Assembly (NCBI RefSeq): GCF_028389875.1
Contig: NC_084666.1
Coordinates: 34,752,308-34,816,307, forward strand
Reading direction: 5' to 3'
Source of the DNA: Rhea pennata
Taxonomy: Eukaryota > Chordata > Aves > Rheiformes > Rheidae
Length of the DNA stretch: 64,000 nucleotides
A program made the position numbers and the translations under genes. Positions 1 through 12,700 of the stretch are shown piece after piece. Numbering within the stretch: position 1 is the stretch's first letter; every line of letters starts with the position of its first letter. The notes beneath the pieces were generated by a model. The model saw nothing but the letters and a program-made list of their open reading frames with translations. It did not search any database and was not told the DNA's origin.

Positions 1-3000
1 GGCAAAACGCTGCACAAGCTCCCAGACTCCAGGGACTGGACTGGGAACCAGCTTCAGGTCCTAGCTATATACAGTGTTTTTAGATTTCATTTCTGTTGTT
101 AAAGTTTGTGCTAGGAAGAATTTCAGCTTTTCACCGTTTGCTCACATTTTACAACATTATTCAAACTCCGTAAAATTGACATGTTTCCTTAATGGACATG
201 TTTCCTTAATATCAGACAAATAAATTTATGTTCAAATTATTTCACCCACACACTTTCTGCCAAAAGTGCTTCGTTCCAAGTGTATGAATCCCAGCAGCAG
301 AGAGAACATGACTTCAGATTAAGCTCTTTTCCAAAAAATGAACTGTTTGGGTCCAAATTTTTAGTGCTGTGAAAAATTCAGCTTTTCAAACAGAGCGTGG
401 CAGAAGCTACTGTGAATTTTGTTTCTAAATGTCAATGAGTGAATCTTAAACTGGGAAGTATGATACAGTGGAATTAAGCTCTTTTTGTAAAGAGAAGTCC
501 TGCCCTACACACTGAAAAAGGTTTCTCTAAGGGATCAACAAAATGTAGATAGGCAAGATCTTATCCATAAATATAATCTACACAAATTCCTCAAGTATTT
601 TCAACAAGGCCTCACTCAACAAGGGCTTTAAGGAAGCTAAGCAGCTATGGAGTAAGGGGTGGCTTCCTGGCATGAAATATTTTAACAGAAAAGAAACAAA
701 GGATACAGTTAAATAGTCATTTTTCATAGCTGAAAAATTTCAATAGTGACATTCTGGTGAGATTTGGCCCATACTATGGCCCATGCTGTTTTATTTACTA
801 ATAAATGACCCAAAATAGTAGGTAAATAATAAGGAGACAAAGTTTTCTGATACTACTTAGTTATGGGAGGTAGCAAAGACAAAGACTGAAGACCACAGGA
901 CACTCGGTGATTGGACAATAAAATGGAAAATGAACTAAAAGGCCATCTTTCTGCAAGGGAAGTCTACTTACAACGTCATTTTACAACTGTTCTGATTTTG
1001 GACACTTAGGTTTCATAAAAAATGCTGCCTGCTAGCAGGGCTGGTTCATAGCTTTCCCTTACCTTGTATCTGCAGCTTATGCAAGCAAGCTGTAAGGATG
1101 GACATAAAGAAGTACCCTGAAGCACTGTCCTCTTTACTATTATGTTATCAACACAGGATAGGAAAAAAACAGATAACTAAGCAGTAGACAGAAATAAACA
1201 ACAATTCCTTTTTGGCAGAGTGACTACAGCTTAGAATGACAATTCCAAATAATTCTGTTATACTGCCCTTGGCAAGAAGTGAAACTATCCAAGACAAGGC
1301 AACTGTTACCAGCAGATTAGTACCATGGGAAAACTATCTCAAGCCCATAATAGTTTTAAGTTTATTAAAATAAGACTGATTGCTGAAATCACTAGTTTAT
1401 AATGGAAACATAAATAATTCCTTCAATTAAAACTAAGGATGGCCACCAATACCTAGCCTTCCAGCTGTATTAATAAACCATACAAAAGATGCTAAGGAAA
1501 AGAACAAATACCTATAAGCATCTGATGAGAGCCTAAATACACAAACACACAAGCACACACATACATATACATATATATATGTAAGATGCAAGACACTTGA
1601 TAGCTAACAGCAAAATTTATATAACATAGATGATGATCAATAGCTAAATTAGTCAAAATTAACCAAAAAGACTGTCTTTTTATTGCCAGGAATAGCATTT
1701 CTGAAAGCATTTTAGAGGATAACATCCTCTAAAAATGTTATCCCTGTATCTTAAGGGGAGCATAAAAGCAAAACAAAATTGGATTAAAAAAATATTGCAA
1801 AACCCCATACACTGTGAGAATCTGACAACATCTACTCAAAACCTCATGCAACAGTGCCAGAAATCTGAACTTTTCCCTAAGATTACAACCTCAGGAAAAC
1901 TGAAAGTCTACTACATGAACGAGACTTTAAAACATTTTGTTAAATTTCATGTTTGATCTTGATAGTCTATGCAAAAATAATTGGAATTTACAAATGCTTT
2001 TTAATTCACATCACTGTAAGACAACAGTATGGCACTAATTAAACAAACACAGAGAGGATATTCGTAACATTATTTAACCCTAAACCTGTAAAAGAATGTT
2101 TATAGCATTAAGATAGCTACAGATTTTGGAACTGCCAGAGAGCAAGGAGTGTACCCTCTCTATTTTCAGACAGATTGATCATTTTATTCTATTAAAATAA
2201 AAGTATGTCTTTTGGGGCCTCATCTAGCATCTCAAATTTAAGTTTGACTCACTTCCCTAACAAACAAACAAAAAAAAGACAACTTGCTTAAATCTATGTG
2301 TGATAGAGTGAAAGGTGCAGTCTCATCCTGTTAAACTACGTTACAGAAGACAAGCTGGCTGCATTAGTCACTTAATTAGGCCTGGGAGAAATACAATCAA
2401 TCAGACACGTTTATTGTCCAAAATACACAGTGTAAAAGTAGTATCTGTTCTGAAAAGAAATAGCAGAAAGGCAAGTAAGTCATCACGATAGTAGGTCCTC
2501 AAAAAAAATCATTTAAGTATACTGGTAACTTCCTTTTAGCTTTAGTGAATAAGGATAGACTTAAAAGTCTAAATGAATAATCTTATGAATAAATGCCTGA
2601 GATGAAGAGCTGTCATGTTTTTACAAACCACAGGTTTCTCTTACATGTAAGCATCAGAAGTGAAGTTTAACACAGTAACTCTTCACCCCAATATTCTACA
2701 ATCACTGTTGTCTCTCTCCAACTACTCCACTACCTCTGAATTTTTGCTGGTTACATAAAGGTTTCTTTTCAAATTCCAATGCAAGTATCCAAAATGCAAA
2801 AGTGTGCACGCGGAAATACAGCATATAACTTGACTATGCTTCCTTGGGATGCGCATGCACAATGTTCATACGCTCTCTTCTTTTAACATACCAGCCAAAT
2901 AAACTTTTTCTTTTTTTAAAAATCTTCTTTAAGTTCCAACATTTCCAACCTGCCATAATGTTTGGAGTAACAACAAAAAATTGCTTCAAAGTCTGACGCT

Positions 3001-3639
3001 ATCCAAAGTTCTACAACAGTTTTGCAATATCAGTGAATCAGCTGGAAAATGTATAGAGAGAATGTTCTTTTTTATTATAAGCAAAATATTTTAAATCTTT
3101 ATGTGTGGTTTTAATGTCCAAATTGTGTAAGAACACTAGTTCATGTTCTATAATCTAAAGCACTAGTGACTGCATTTGTGTTCAACGATGCTTCCTAAAT
3201 TATAGCAGCCAGAAGTACAAGTGTGTGATTTCAGATTCAGTTTCCATAGAAAGAAAAATAGGAAACACTAAAGTGAAGATTATTTGCAACAGTCTACTAG
3301 ATTTAACAGTTCATAGAAATCAATCAAGAGTCCTTGAAATGTTATCCTTGTGTTTGATTTACAAGCATTAAGGACTATTTTCACATACTATTTTCACATG
3401 TTTCTGTAAAAGAAATAGCAGTTAAAATGACAAGATGTCAGTTAAACAGCAAAAACAACACCAGTTACTTACTACAGTGGATCTCTTGGGAAGACCAAGA
3501 CCTTCCACCTTTATTTTAAAACAAGGAAAAAGAAACCAGGGTCATATTCTAATATCCTGACATATTGTGGAGTCATGATGTGCTAAGAGACCAAAAGACA
3601 CTGAGCATCTAATGCTTCCTTGTCCCATTTAAGACCCAC
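1..3639 (-). other. SNX25: SNX25 intron 2, 5' part (runs off the window)
   Basis: This stretch begins with the donor GTGGGT directly after exon 2 on the minus strand and continues past position 1. It is AT-rich, with scattered stops in all frames. I looked for the next SNX25 coding exon, which should encode the start of the PXA domain (FDYSYRDYIL-like in mammals, from memory), and did not find it. Small features are an imperfect 17-bp direct duplication at 178-210, an AC/AT-rich simple repeat near 1540-1580, and a 10-bp inverted repeat at 1710-1734. A possible 36-nt microexon at 3473-3508 is listed under findings. Confidence 0.75.
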
Positions 3640-3724
3640 CTTCTTTCAGCGCTTTATCCATGTTGTGAGAAATGACCACTCTCCTGGACTGAACTGACTC
3701 ATGGGAGCTTCCAGACCAATTAAT
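3640..3724 (-). CDS. SNX25: SNX25 coding exon 2
   Basis: This is an 85-nt exon with acceptor TTTCAG at its 5' side and donor AAG|GTGGGT at its 3' side (minus strand). It reads in frame from exon 1 as INWSGSSHESVQSRR, then VVISHNMDKALKE, plus one extra base (phase 1 exit). The second half is very close to the mammalian SNX25 segment just before the PXA domain, as I remember it, and this is the main reason for naming the gene. The ATG of HNM-DKALKE could also serve as an internal start for a shorter protein without the hydrophobic N-terminus. Confidence 0.85.
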
Positions 3725-6700
3725 CTGAAATGAGAGAACATTCATAGTAAGAAGAAGGAATAAACCAAAAATAACAGAAGAAAAGAGACTCAAGGTGGTA
3801 ATACTGTATCTTTTGGAGGTTTTTTTTAATCCAGATACTGGCACTCCAAATGATTAAAACAAAACAAGTGACAACTGTCTTAATGTAGAGCACACATTAA
3901 GCACACAATAATACTCATTGTTGGGTACTGTACAGCTTGACAAATTATCTTAAGGCTGTTTTGTTTCTAAAAGAGAGCTGTATCCATCTGCAATTCAATG
4001 CATTCAGTGTAGCACACGTGCATGTATAAAACAACTGCAAATCTTCTATTCAGTACTTTCACAGCTTCCCAAGACCTCAGAGAGACAGGTCAATGGCAAC
4101 TCTTCCCAGCGCTATAGACTTCATTTGCCCTTATAAACTGCCTAAAAACGAAAGCGAGGGCCTCAGCCTTCTAACAGTAATTTTGAAGGAAGAAGTCCAA
4201 AACAGCATGAATCAAAAGCACTTCTGGCTACTGCATCTCATACTGCTGTATTAGACAGACATTTGTCTATTTTGAAATATTAGCTCTTACAGTGTCCAAA
4301 CGGGTGGGTGGATAGAAAAACATTTTTCAAGGCATAGACAAAAATCTGTGATTCATGCTGTCCCGATATATAAAGGAGTATAATTAAATCAGAAATAGAA
4401 ACTGTCTGCCGCTGCCATTCAGCCTACTTCACTCCAAGTGGTGGCAACTCAGACTCATACAAATGCAAGTAATTCAAATTACTGGTGGCAGACAATTTGT
4501 GGAGGGATGCAAAAGGCAGTTCCCAAGCTATACCTATTCACCTTGTACATACAGAAAAGAGCTCAGCTCCACTGAGAAAATGTTCCCCAATTACTACAGT
4601 GTTCATTAAATAGACAATAAGAAAGCAGTATCAGCTTTAAGAAAGACTTAAGTAGAAAGAGTCTCTAGTGTTTTTAAAGGTAGCATGCCACTGTTTCAGC
4701 AAATTTGCAGGCTGAAATTTGCATGTTAATTCAGGGTATTTTGGTGCAAGATATTTCCTTTCTACTGCAAACACATGTACACAGAGTCTAGTATAAAACA
4801 CATGGAATGAGACATAGATGAAGCAGTTTAAGTGCAACCACAACAGCAAAACAGAGCTGTTCTGAGACACTCGCACACCTAATACACACCATATCCATGG
4901 ATGTTTTCCAGGGCTTGAGTGCCCTCCTCCCTCCCAGCTCCTTCCATCCCTAGAGAATTTGTTCCAGCATTTGGGCGAGCTCAGCAACAACCTCCACGCT
5001 TCCTCAGACACCACTGTGCTCCTCTAGACCTTTTTTTATTGACAATAGCATCAATGGCAAGAACAGCAAAACATCAGCATCTTCACTCTATTTCCCTCCT
5101 TAATTACAACTTAATTATGGGTAGTAAGAATATTTTTAAATAAATAGATTACTATCAAATTAACAAAGCCCTACAGATTTCCATAGCCCCCTTTCATGTG
5201 AATATGATGTTAGTAAAAACGTAAGTTATAACTACATGAACAGTTCCAGAAGTCTTTAAACAGCGTATGTCAGAAAGTATTTTTGATGTTTGGAAGGATA
5301 TCTAACAAAAATGGGTGTAAAATTCCAACACGTCACTTCTAACTTATTTTGCTGTGCTCCCTTCACACAAAGCCATTTTAATACTAGTCGCACAATTACT
5401 TGAGGATTTTTCTGCTTTATTTGCAGCAGGAAATAAGATGACTTGTAACCACTCCAATTTAAAAGAGAAGAGAGATGCTCATGGAGACATTAAACATCCC
5501 CAATACATTTGGGGCCTCGGGGGGGGGAGAAATTCTGAAAATGTGTGTAAGCAAAGTAATTTAGGTCTTTTCCTAAAGAAAGGCCTCCCGACTCACACTA
5601 TATCCTTGACATACTCAGTTTTTATCTAATATTTGCACTAGCTTGAGGGCTGTACCAGATTAAATGTTCTGCTAAATTGAGTCATAACCACATCGAGTTG
5701 GGAACAACAATCCCCTAACTTAGCAGCATTGCTCACTTTATAATGCTTATATTTTGCAGTGAGTGTTTTTTCCAACCTAAAGTGTTCTCACAAAGTACTA
5801 GCCAAATTTCTCCTTTCCAAACTAGTTTAAACACAAGTAGAGATAAGAAAATTTGAGATGCTGAACTCCTACTTTTGCCTCCTTATCTGCCTCTCATTTC
5901 TTTACAGTAGAAGAACGAACACAAGACAAATGCTTTCAGAGTGGGTATATGATTGCAACCAGCTTTCTCCACTTCACAACAGCATAATCCAAGATGCACA
6001 ATTTTGCAAAGCAGGCTTCTTGTACAATTTGATTCTTTTATATTTCAGCCTTGAACACTCTCATGCTAACAAAACAAAGCAGAAAGAGGACTGCCTCAGT
6101 GATTAAGCAGCAGCATTCCATTGAGATACAAAGTCCCATTTCAGTTTGTAAAAAATATATTTCATTGACAAGTGTTTTGTATGGCTGGTAGCTTTGACTG
6201 CTAAATGGCATCAATTTTCCATTTAAAAAAAAATCAATTAGTGGCACTGATGATCATCACGAGAAAATCCTAGTAAGACACATCATCAAAAAGAATTTAA
6301 AAACAGTAAGAAATGAATACCACCATTAACAATGCTGATTGCAAATGTAATTAAAGGACAAGAGAAGGTGTACTGTGCACTGGATTTTCTGAGAAAATCT
6401 CCATGTCAATACAGGTATTGTGTAAAGTATTACAGACAGTCTGAGAGAAATGCACAAACCACAAAAAAAGAAAAATACACTATCTTAAGCTTTGTTTAAA
6501 AACAAATTTTCAAGGACAAGTTGAGAATCTAATGTATAAATAAATGGGATTACTTAAAGGCATTAGAAAGAGATGCCAGCTGGGTTTGTTCAGCCTTAAG
6601 AAATGGTTAAGGGGAGACCTTACTGCTGTATATTTAAACTGCTATGTTCAGGTAGCATTAAAACTATCTAATGAGAAGGTACAGAGAAGACAAAGCCAGA

Positions 6701-9700
6701 CTCTTTCCGGAGGTGCACTGTGATGGGACTAGAGGAAAGAGACAGAGCAGGAAATTCCAGCCAGATATAAGGCAATTTAGATATTTAAATGTCAAATACT
6801 AGAGCAGGGGCCCAGCGTGGCTGTGGAGTCTCCATCCTCAGAGACTTTCAAACCTGCTCTACTTAGATCCCTTTGGAGCCGGAGGTGGAACTAGATGATC
6901 TCCAGAGCTCCCTTCCAACCTGAATTACGCTATGACTCTTGATAACCTTGCAGAAAATTTAATTTAATTTAGAGACTGATCTAATGAACCACATCTTGAA
7001 TTGCTTCCCTAGAACAGCTGATCAAACACAGGTTCCTCCAAACCTCTTTCTTTCTTACAACCTTATGAACTTCCATTTAGCAAAATCTCTTAGGTCTTAC
7101 TAGCATAGACTTGCTTTATTTTATTTTTTTTAATCATTTTAGTGGCACTACTGATGCTGAATTATCTCACCGGACACACCTGAGTCGGATGGCATATGCC
7201 AAAAATCACCTCAGTAACAACAGTAATAATCCAATAATGTATGTTTACCAGCACCTGTGGTAACCTGTGGAATTTGAATTTTTCAGAAAATTCGCATTCC
7301 AAGCTCAGCTTTAAGAGCTGAGAATAAGAATCCAGCATATTTCACTGCAAGATTTTCTTCCCTTCCCTACCTCAAATCATACGGGAGAAAGAGCAGGTAT
7401 GCAGCTGTCATACCATACCAAAAAGGGGGTTCAGCCAGAAAGCTTAAATTCTGATGCTTTCAGGCTTTTCTTCATGTCACTTAACTAAGCAAAAAACATG
7501 CTACATTTCATGAAACAGCTGCTCAAACTCTGACTGAGGCAAATCTATCCCTAATTTGATTTAGGTTAGTTCAAAGCTCTAGCCTAGATGCTCTCTCAAA
7601 CTGATTAAAACCCAGTATGATTCCTTGATTCACTTACAACACGCACCAACTACACAAACTAGCTCTGGCTTGTACTGTCACAGCCCAAAACTGAGCGCCC
7701 TTCTGCAGAGTTTACTGTCAATGCAGAACGATTTAAGTTGGACTAAAATTAAGCCCTGATCAAGCAGCTAAAAGGAGGGGGGGGTACATTTGGCAAGAAC
7801 GGGGAAAGAATGAGACTCCTACCAAACAGCCTGTTTCCTGGCACAGTCTGCTGTCCCTTGAATTTGAGTTTGCAACCTGGGAAAAGGATGTGTGTATTTC
7901 CTGCAGACTTCTGAATAACGCTACTCATTGTTTGATGCTTTTGAGAATGATTTAAGATATAGACTACAATAGCCTAAAAGGCCTGAAATAAAATCTAGGC
8001 TGGCACTGAAATAGCATCTTAGTCTAGATTTAATCTCTTACAGATGCAAAAAATTACTACCTTAATGGCATTTACTGGTGTACAACAATTTAAGTAATTC
8101 AAAGAATTCAAGTGTAAGTGTAAGATGATAGAGAATTAAGGAGGTATTTCAAAAACTTAACCGAATAAATGGTACAGCAAGGAGCACACAGGAACACCTT
8201 GCAATATCAGCATCTCAACCTGCAACCCTCAGCACTCTAATGCAATTCTCAAAACACAGCAGCAGAAGCAGACACAGGGCAGGCAACCCACACCCACATT
8301 TACTCTGTCCTGGAATTAAAGCCAGAAGCAGAGAAAAATTAACAATTATTCCTATTACATTAATTCAATTGCAACAAAACTAAGACAGAGCTCAGAACAG
8401 AGCACACAATATAAAATGTACGCTGCACATGAGACAGTCTTAATCAGGGATCTCAAAGGCAAGGGTTACATCTCTTCCAGCATACAAAACTATCCAGTGA
8501 CTCATAGCTGCTTGCTCCATTCACGACTTCCATTACTTTCTTCTTTTCTTTCTACAGCATGCGTTTAACATCAGACTGGACTTTGATAATAGTTACTACT
8601 TCAAATAATGTTTTATTGAATTCTACGTAAATCCAACTTTAACTGAGCTGGATAGAGGCTTTTTTTCATAATAATCAAGATTATCTCACTCATGATGCAA
8701 AAATAAATGTTCCATTCACAGAAGAGCTAGTCTTCTTTATTAATACCTTTATTTCTATTTTAGGTTACAAAGCAAATTTATACGAATCATATTAAGGATT
8801 AATCCACATATATTAGGGAATACCATAATTATCAATTTAAAACCAACTTGTTTTAAGCCTGTAACTACCATTCTGTTAAGCATCATCTTGACAACAGTGT
8901 TGTTATATCACCATACCTTATTTCTACCAACAGAGCAGTTTCTATAACATGTAAAATGGATTTATTATATGGTGATCTTCTACCTTAAATGTATTGTGTT
9001 CAAAACTGAAAAAAATCATGGCAATATAAAACTTCCTAACTAGGACACAACTTCTTTAACACATAGTTCCATATTTTTGAATTTGAAAAGCTGGTCCCCA
9101 GCTCTGGGGCCAAGAGAGCCCTGAACCATGAAACCAGAGAACTGCTGGGGAGCCAGAAAAACCTGCACCGGTGACTGCTTCAGCTGCAAATTCTCAGCTC
9201 AACAGAGAGAAACTCCTGCAGGCCCATCCCAAACCCCTTTCTCCCACACAATTTTTCACCCTACCAGGGTCCCGTGTTCTACCTGCTTTTAACAAAGCAT
9301 CGCAAAACATGCGGAATGAATCGGCATTGATTTAATCAGCATTAACTCGTCCTCCTTCGCGGTGCGCGCTGAACTGGGGAAAAAGAAAGCACCCTTGACA
9401 CAGAACGACTGCCCGTGTGAGCCTCCCATATGCACAACGCAGACTTATTCCCCTCGTGCCTGACAGGCTCTGGTGGCAGCCTGAGAAAGTAAGCAGTATT
9501 TTACATACATGCCTTTTCCTCCAGCAAATTTTACTGCTCTCCTTTGCAGAGCACAAGGCACTTAAACCTGGTAATTATAAGGAGCTTGATAAGAATTTAT
9601 TTTCTGCATGTTTCTGATACGTGTGCCTTTTAGGGTATTTTCAACCACAGAGCATATCTTGAATGCAAAATCCTTACACTCTGACCTTATTACAGAGGTT

Positions 9701-12700
9701 TCAGTTCCAGCTTTGGGCCAGCCCTGCCTGGGACCAGGCCAGTGAGATGCCAGTCAGCCCAGCGCCCATCCGGCTGGCGTTTCCGGCACCGCTCCGCTAC
9801 TGGGAAACGTGAACTGGCCCTCTCCTGATGTTTTTTGCCAGTCACAAAATCCCTCTCAAGTCAGTGGCACTCCCTGCAAAGGTAAAGGCAGAATTGCTGC
9901 TGATTTGCAGCAAAAGATGAAATGCTAGTCTAATGCAACATTAAGAAAATTAAATGTGAAGTATGCTACAATGCAGAGCTAAAGATGACATAGAGGGTAT
10001 GACAAAAAAAAAAAAAAAAAAACAGAAAAGGTAACATGACAAGACAAGAAACCATTAAATATATACGATGGATAAAATGCTATGTGGAAAACTAAGTTTA
10101 CTCAGTGCTAAGGAGTTATGGGACAACCAATTATGATGCAGAGTCTGAAAAACATTTCATTTCTTGAAATCAGCCTTCTCTAAGGATTAAATTATCACTC
10201 CAAAGTTACACCTGCAGGTAATCAACATGCACAATCCCAACAAAATAACAATTCTGGAAAAGCTTATTAATCTCTAAAGATAAAAGATACCAGCAGAGCT
10301 CTAAAAATGAATAAGTAATGTAGCAGAGATGTTCAAACTACAGGCCCCAAAAATGCAACTATGCACTCAACTGTAATTGAACATTTGAGTCTCATGCAGT
10401 ATATACTTAAAATTCTAAAGTACTCCTGAAATTGGCGGGCAATGCTATGTCACCTTTTTATTACTTTAATTTCAGGAGCTACCTAGTAGCAAGCATATCT
10501 ACATCATCCAAAGCAGACTGTTAATCTGTCAATGTAACAGATACTTTGCTCAGAACACAAGTGTCAGACTTTTCATTTCTATTAAAAACAAATCAAACTT
10601 ACCCATATAATCTCCTTCCAAACAGGAATGACTTTCAAATTAAAAAATGACAGTGACTCAATATTTGGGCAGCCCAAGAGCTCTACAGTCTATAAGCAAC
10701 AGAAGAGCAGCTAGCAGAGACTCTAGTGACTGACAGAAATAACAGCAAAAAACCCTGCAGTATCAGAGGTTTCAAAATACTCCTTCATAGAGCAGAGAAA
10801 TAGGTAAGACTGTAGAAAACACTTGTTTTTAGGCTGGAAAAAAAAGCCATCAATACCTTTGAAGACTTGCGGAAGTATCAAGATCATGACTAAAAGAAAT
10901 CAGGAAGTTATTCCTTTCCCTCCTGGTTGCTCTAAACTGTTCACTACCTGCTCTGCATTATGTTTGAAATTGAGGCCCATAAATGACGAACCTTCTTCCT
11001 CCTACAGCTTCTGAGGTGCCTGCTAGCTTACCTTCACACGCTTCTTCGGGCCACCAGTGAAGGAAAACAAAACTGCACGTCCTTCCTCTCTGCCTCCCTT
11101 TTCTTCCTTGAAAAGGGCAGAAAGCTCAGCTCGGATGCCATAGTAGATACCTCATGCAGGTAACTTGCCGCCCCACCTGAATCACCCTGACCATTTCCAG
11201 CAACCTCACTACTCATCCCTCTACGATTTAAATAAAAAGAAAACAGTATCATTTTCTAGGATCCAGAGGTTTCAGTGATTACTTGATCCAATAAGAAAAG
11301 ATTTATCCATGTCATCCTATTAATGCCAGATTTGCAAAAATCCTGTGTTCACTGATGGAACAAACCACTTAAACACATAAGGCACATACATCTCACTCAG
11401 GGACCAAAAGTAAGAGCAAAATATTTCTGAGAATGGAAAGCTGCTAAGCAGAAGCAAACAAGAGTGACCAAGTACGTGAGGAGTTAATTTTTAAGAAAAC
11501 ACTGAGAGCTATTGGGAACCTCTAGCCACGGTAAACTAAAAACAGGACATTAGATTCGGTGTACCCTTTTCTGCTAGGAAAGTACGTTTATTACCTTTCT
11601 GCTAGTTCTGCAAGACAGACCAGGCAGACCAGTCTCTATACAGAGCATCATTCACTTAATTTACAGCAACTAAATTTACAATACAGTAACTAAATCTAGT
11701 AAACTAGGCCTTGGCGTTAGCGCTCCTTAAATGAAAACGATAACCCAACCCTCTCATGTAGAGTCATGCTTTCAACCACAGTCAAAATATCATGCTGAAA
11801 ATAAGAAGATCTCTACTTTGTCCTGCTGGGCTTTTTGGCACAGGAACAACTCACACTGAAAAGGTAGAAAAATGAGTTTTTCTTCCCTTTCCCAGCAACC
11901 TATTTGAAGACACCTTTTTCACTGGAGTCAAACCCATCTCCCGCATAACTATACAAGTTAAGAATAATGTAGGGAACAAGTCTGAATTTTAAAAAGGTGA
12001 CACATTCCAATAAGTCTCTTCCCCAACTATCTTTCATGTTACCAAGTTTGCTTGTACTTGACAAATGAATATCCCTTTGAGACTCGGACATTTTTGTTAC
12101 TGTAAAGCACAACCGGGCCACCATGCCTTCTTGCTGTCTTGCATCTTGCCATGCCTTCCCCAAGATCATCTTGTCTAAACCAGTTCCTGAGAAGTGCTGA
12201 AAAATATCTATTGTAATGTAAAATACAATTTCAAAGTACTATTCAATTCCCCCTATTTGAAACACAAACTATTGACCAATATTGTTAATTCCTGTATGTA
12301 TTTAAATTAGTAAAACAATATTATGGGTTGTCTGTATATCTCTCTTCCCTTCTCTTGCCTGGAGTTCAATAAAAATGTAAGAGTATTGTGAAAAAAAGAA
12401 CAAAACTATGTTTAATCTAGAGCACTGTCTTGATGTAGCTAATAATCAAGAGATCTCTCATATAGAAACACTGAGTTGAAAACATACCTTGTTGGGGGAT
12501 ATAAATCACATATTTTTCTTTGCAATTCTCAGTAGATTTCTAATGCTTTTGTTGAGCAACCCGACTTTAACAAAAAATCTTCATTTTTTAAGTCCCAAAG
12601 GGGTTACACAGACAATACTTGGGATAGAGCAAAGCTTCCTGTTTGGAAAAATGGCTTCTCCAGAGGCAAGTCCAAACAAAATGTAAAAAGGCAAACATTT

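Noticed and set aside
1-60. Open minus-strand stretch at the window edge, a possible SNX25 exon
   Set aside because: The translation does not resemble the PXA domain and no convincing acceptor (only ATAGCTAG) precedes it.
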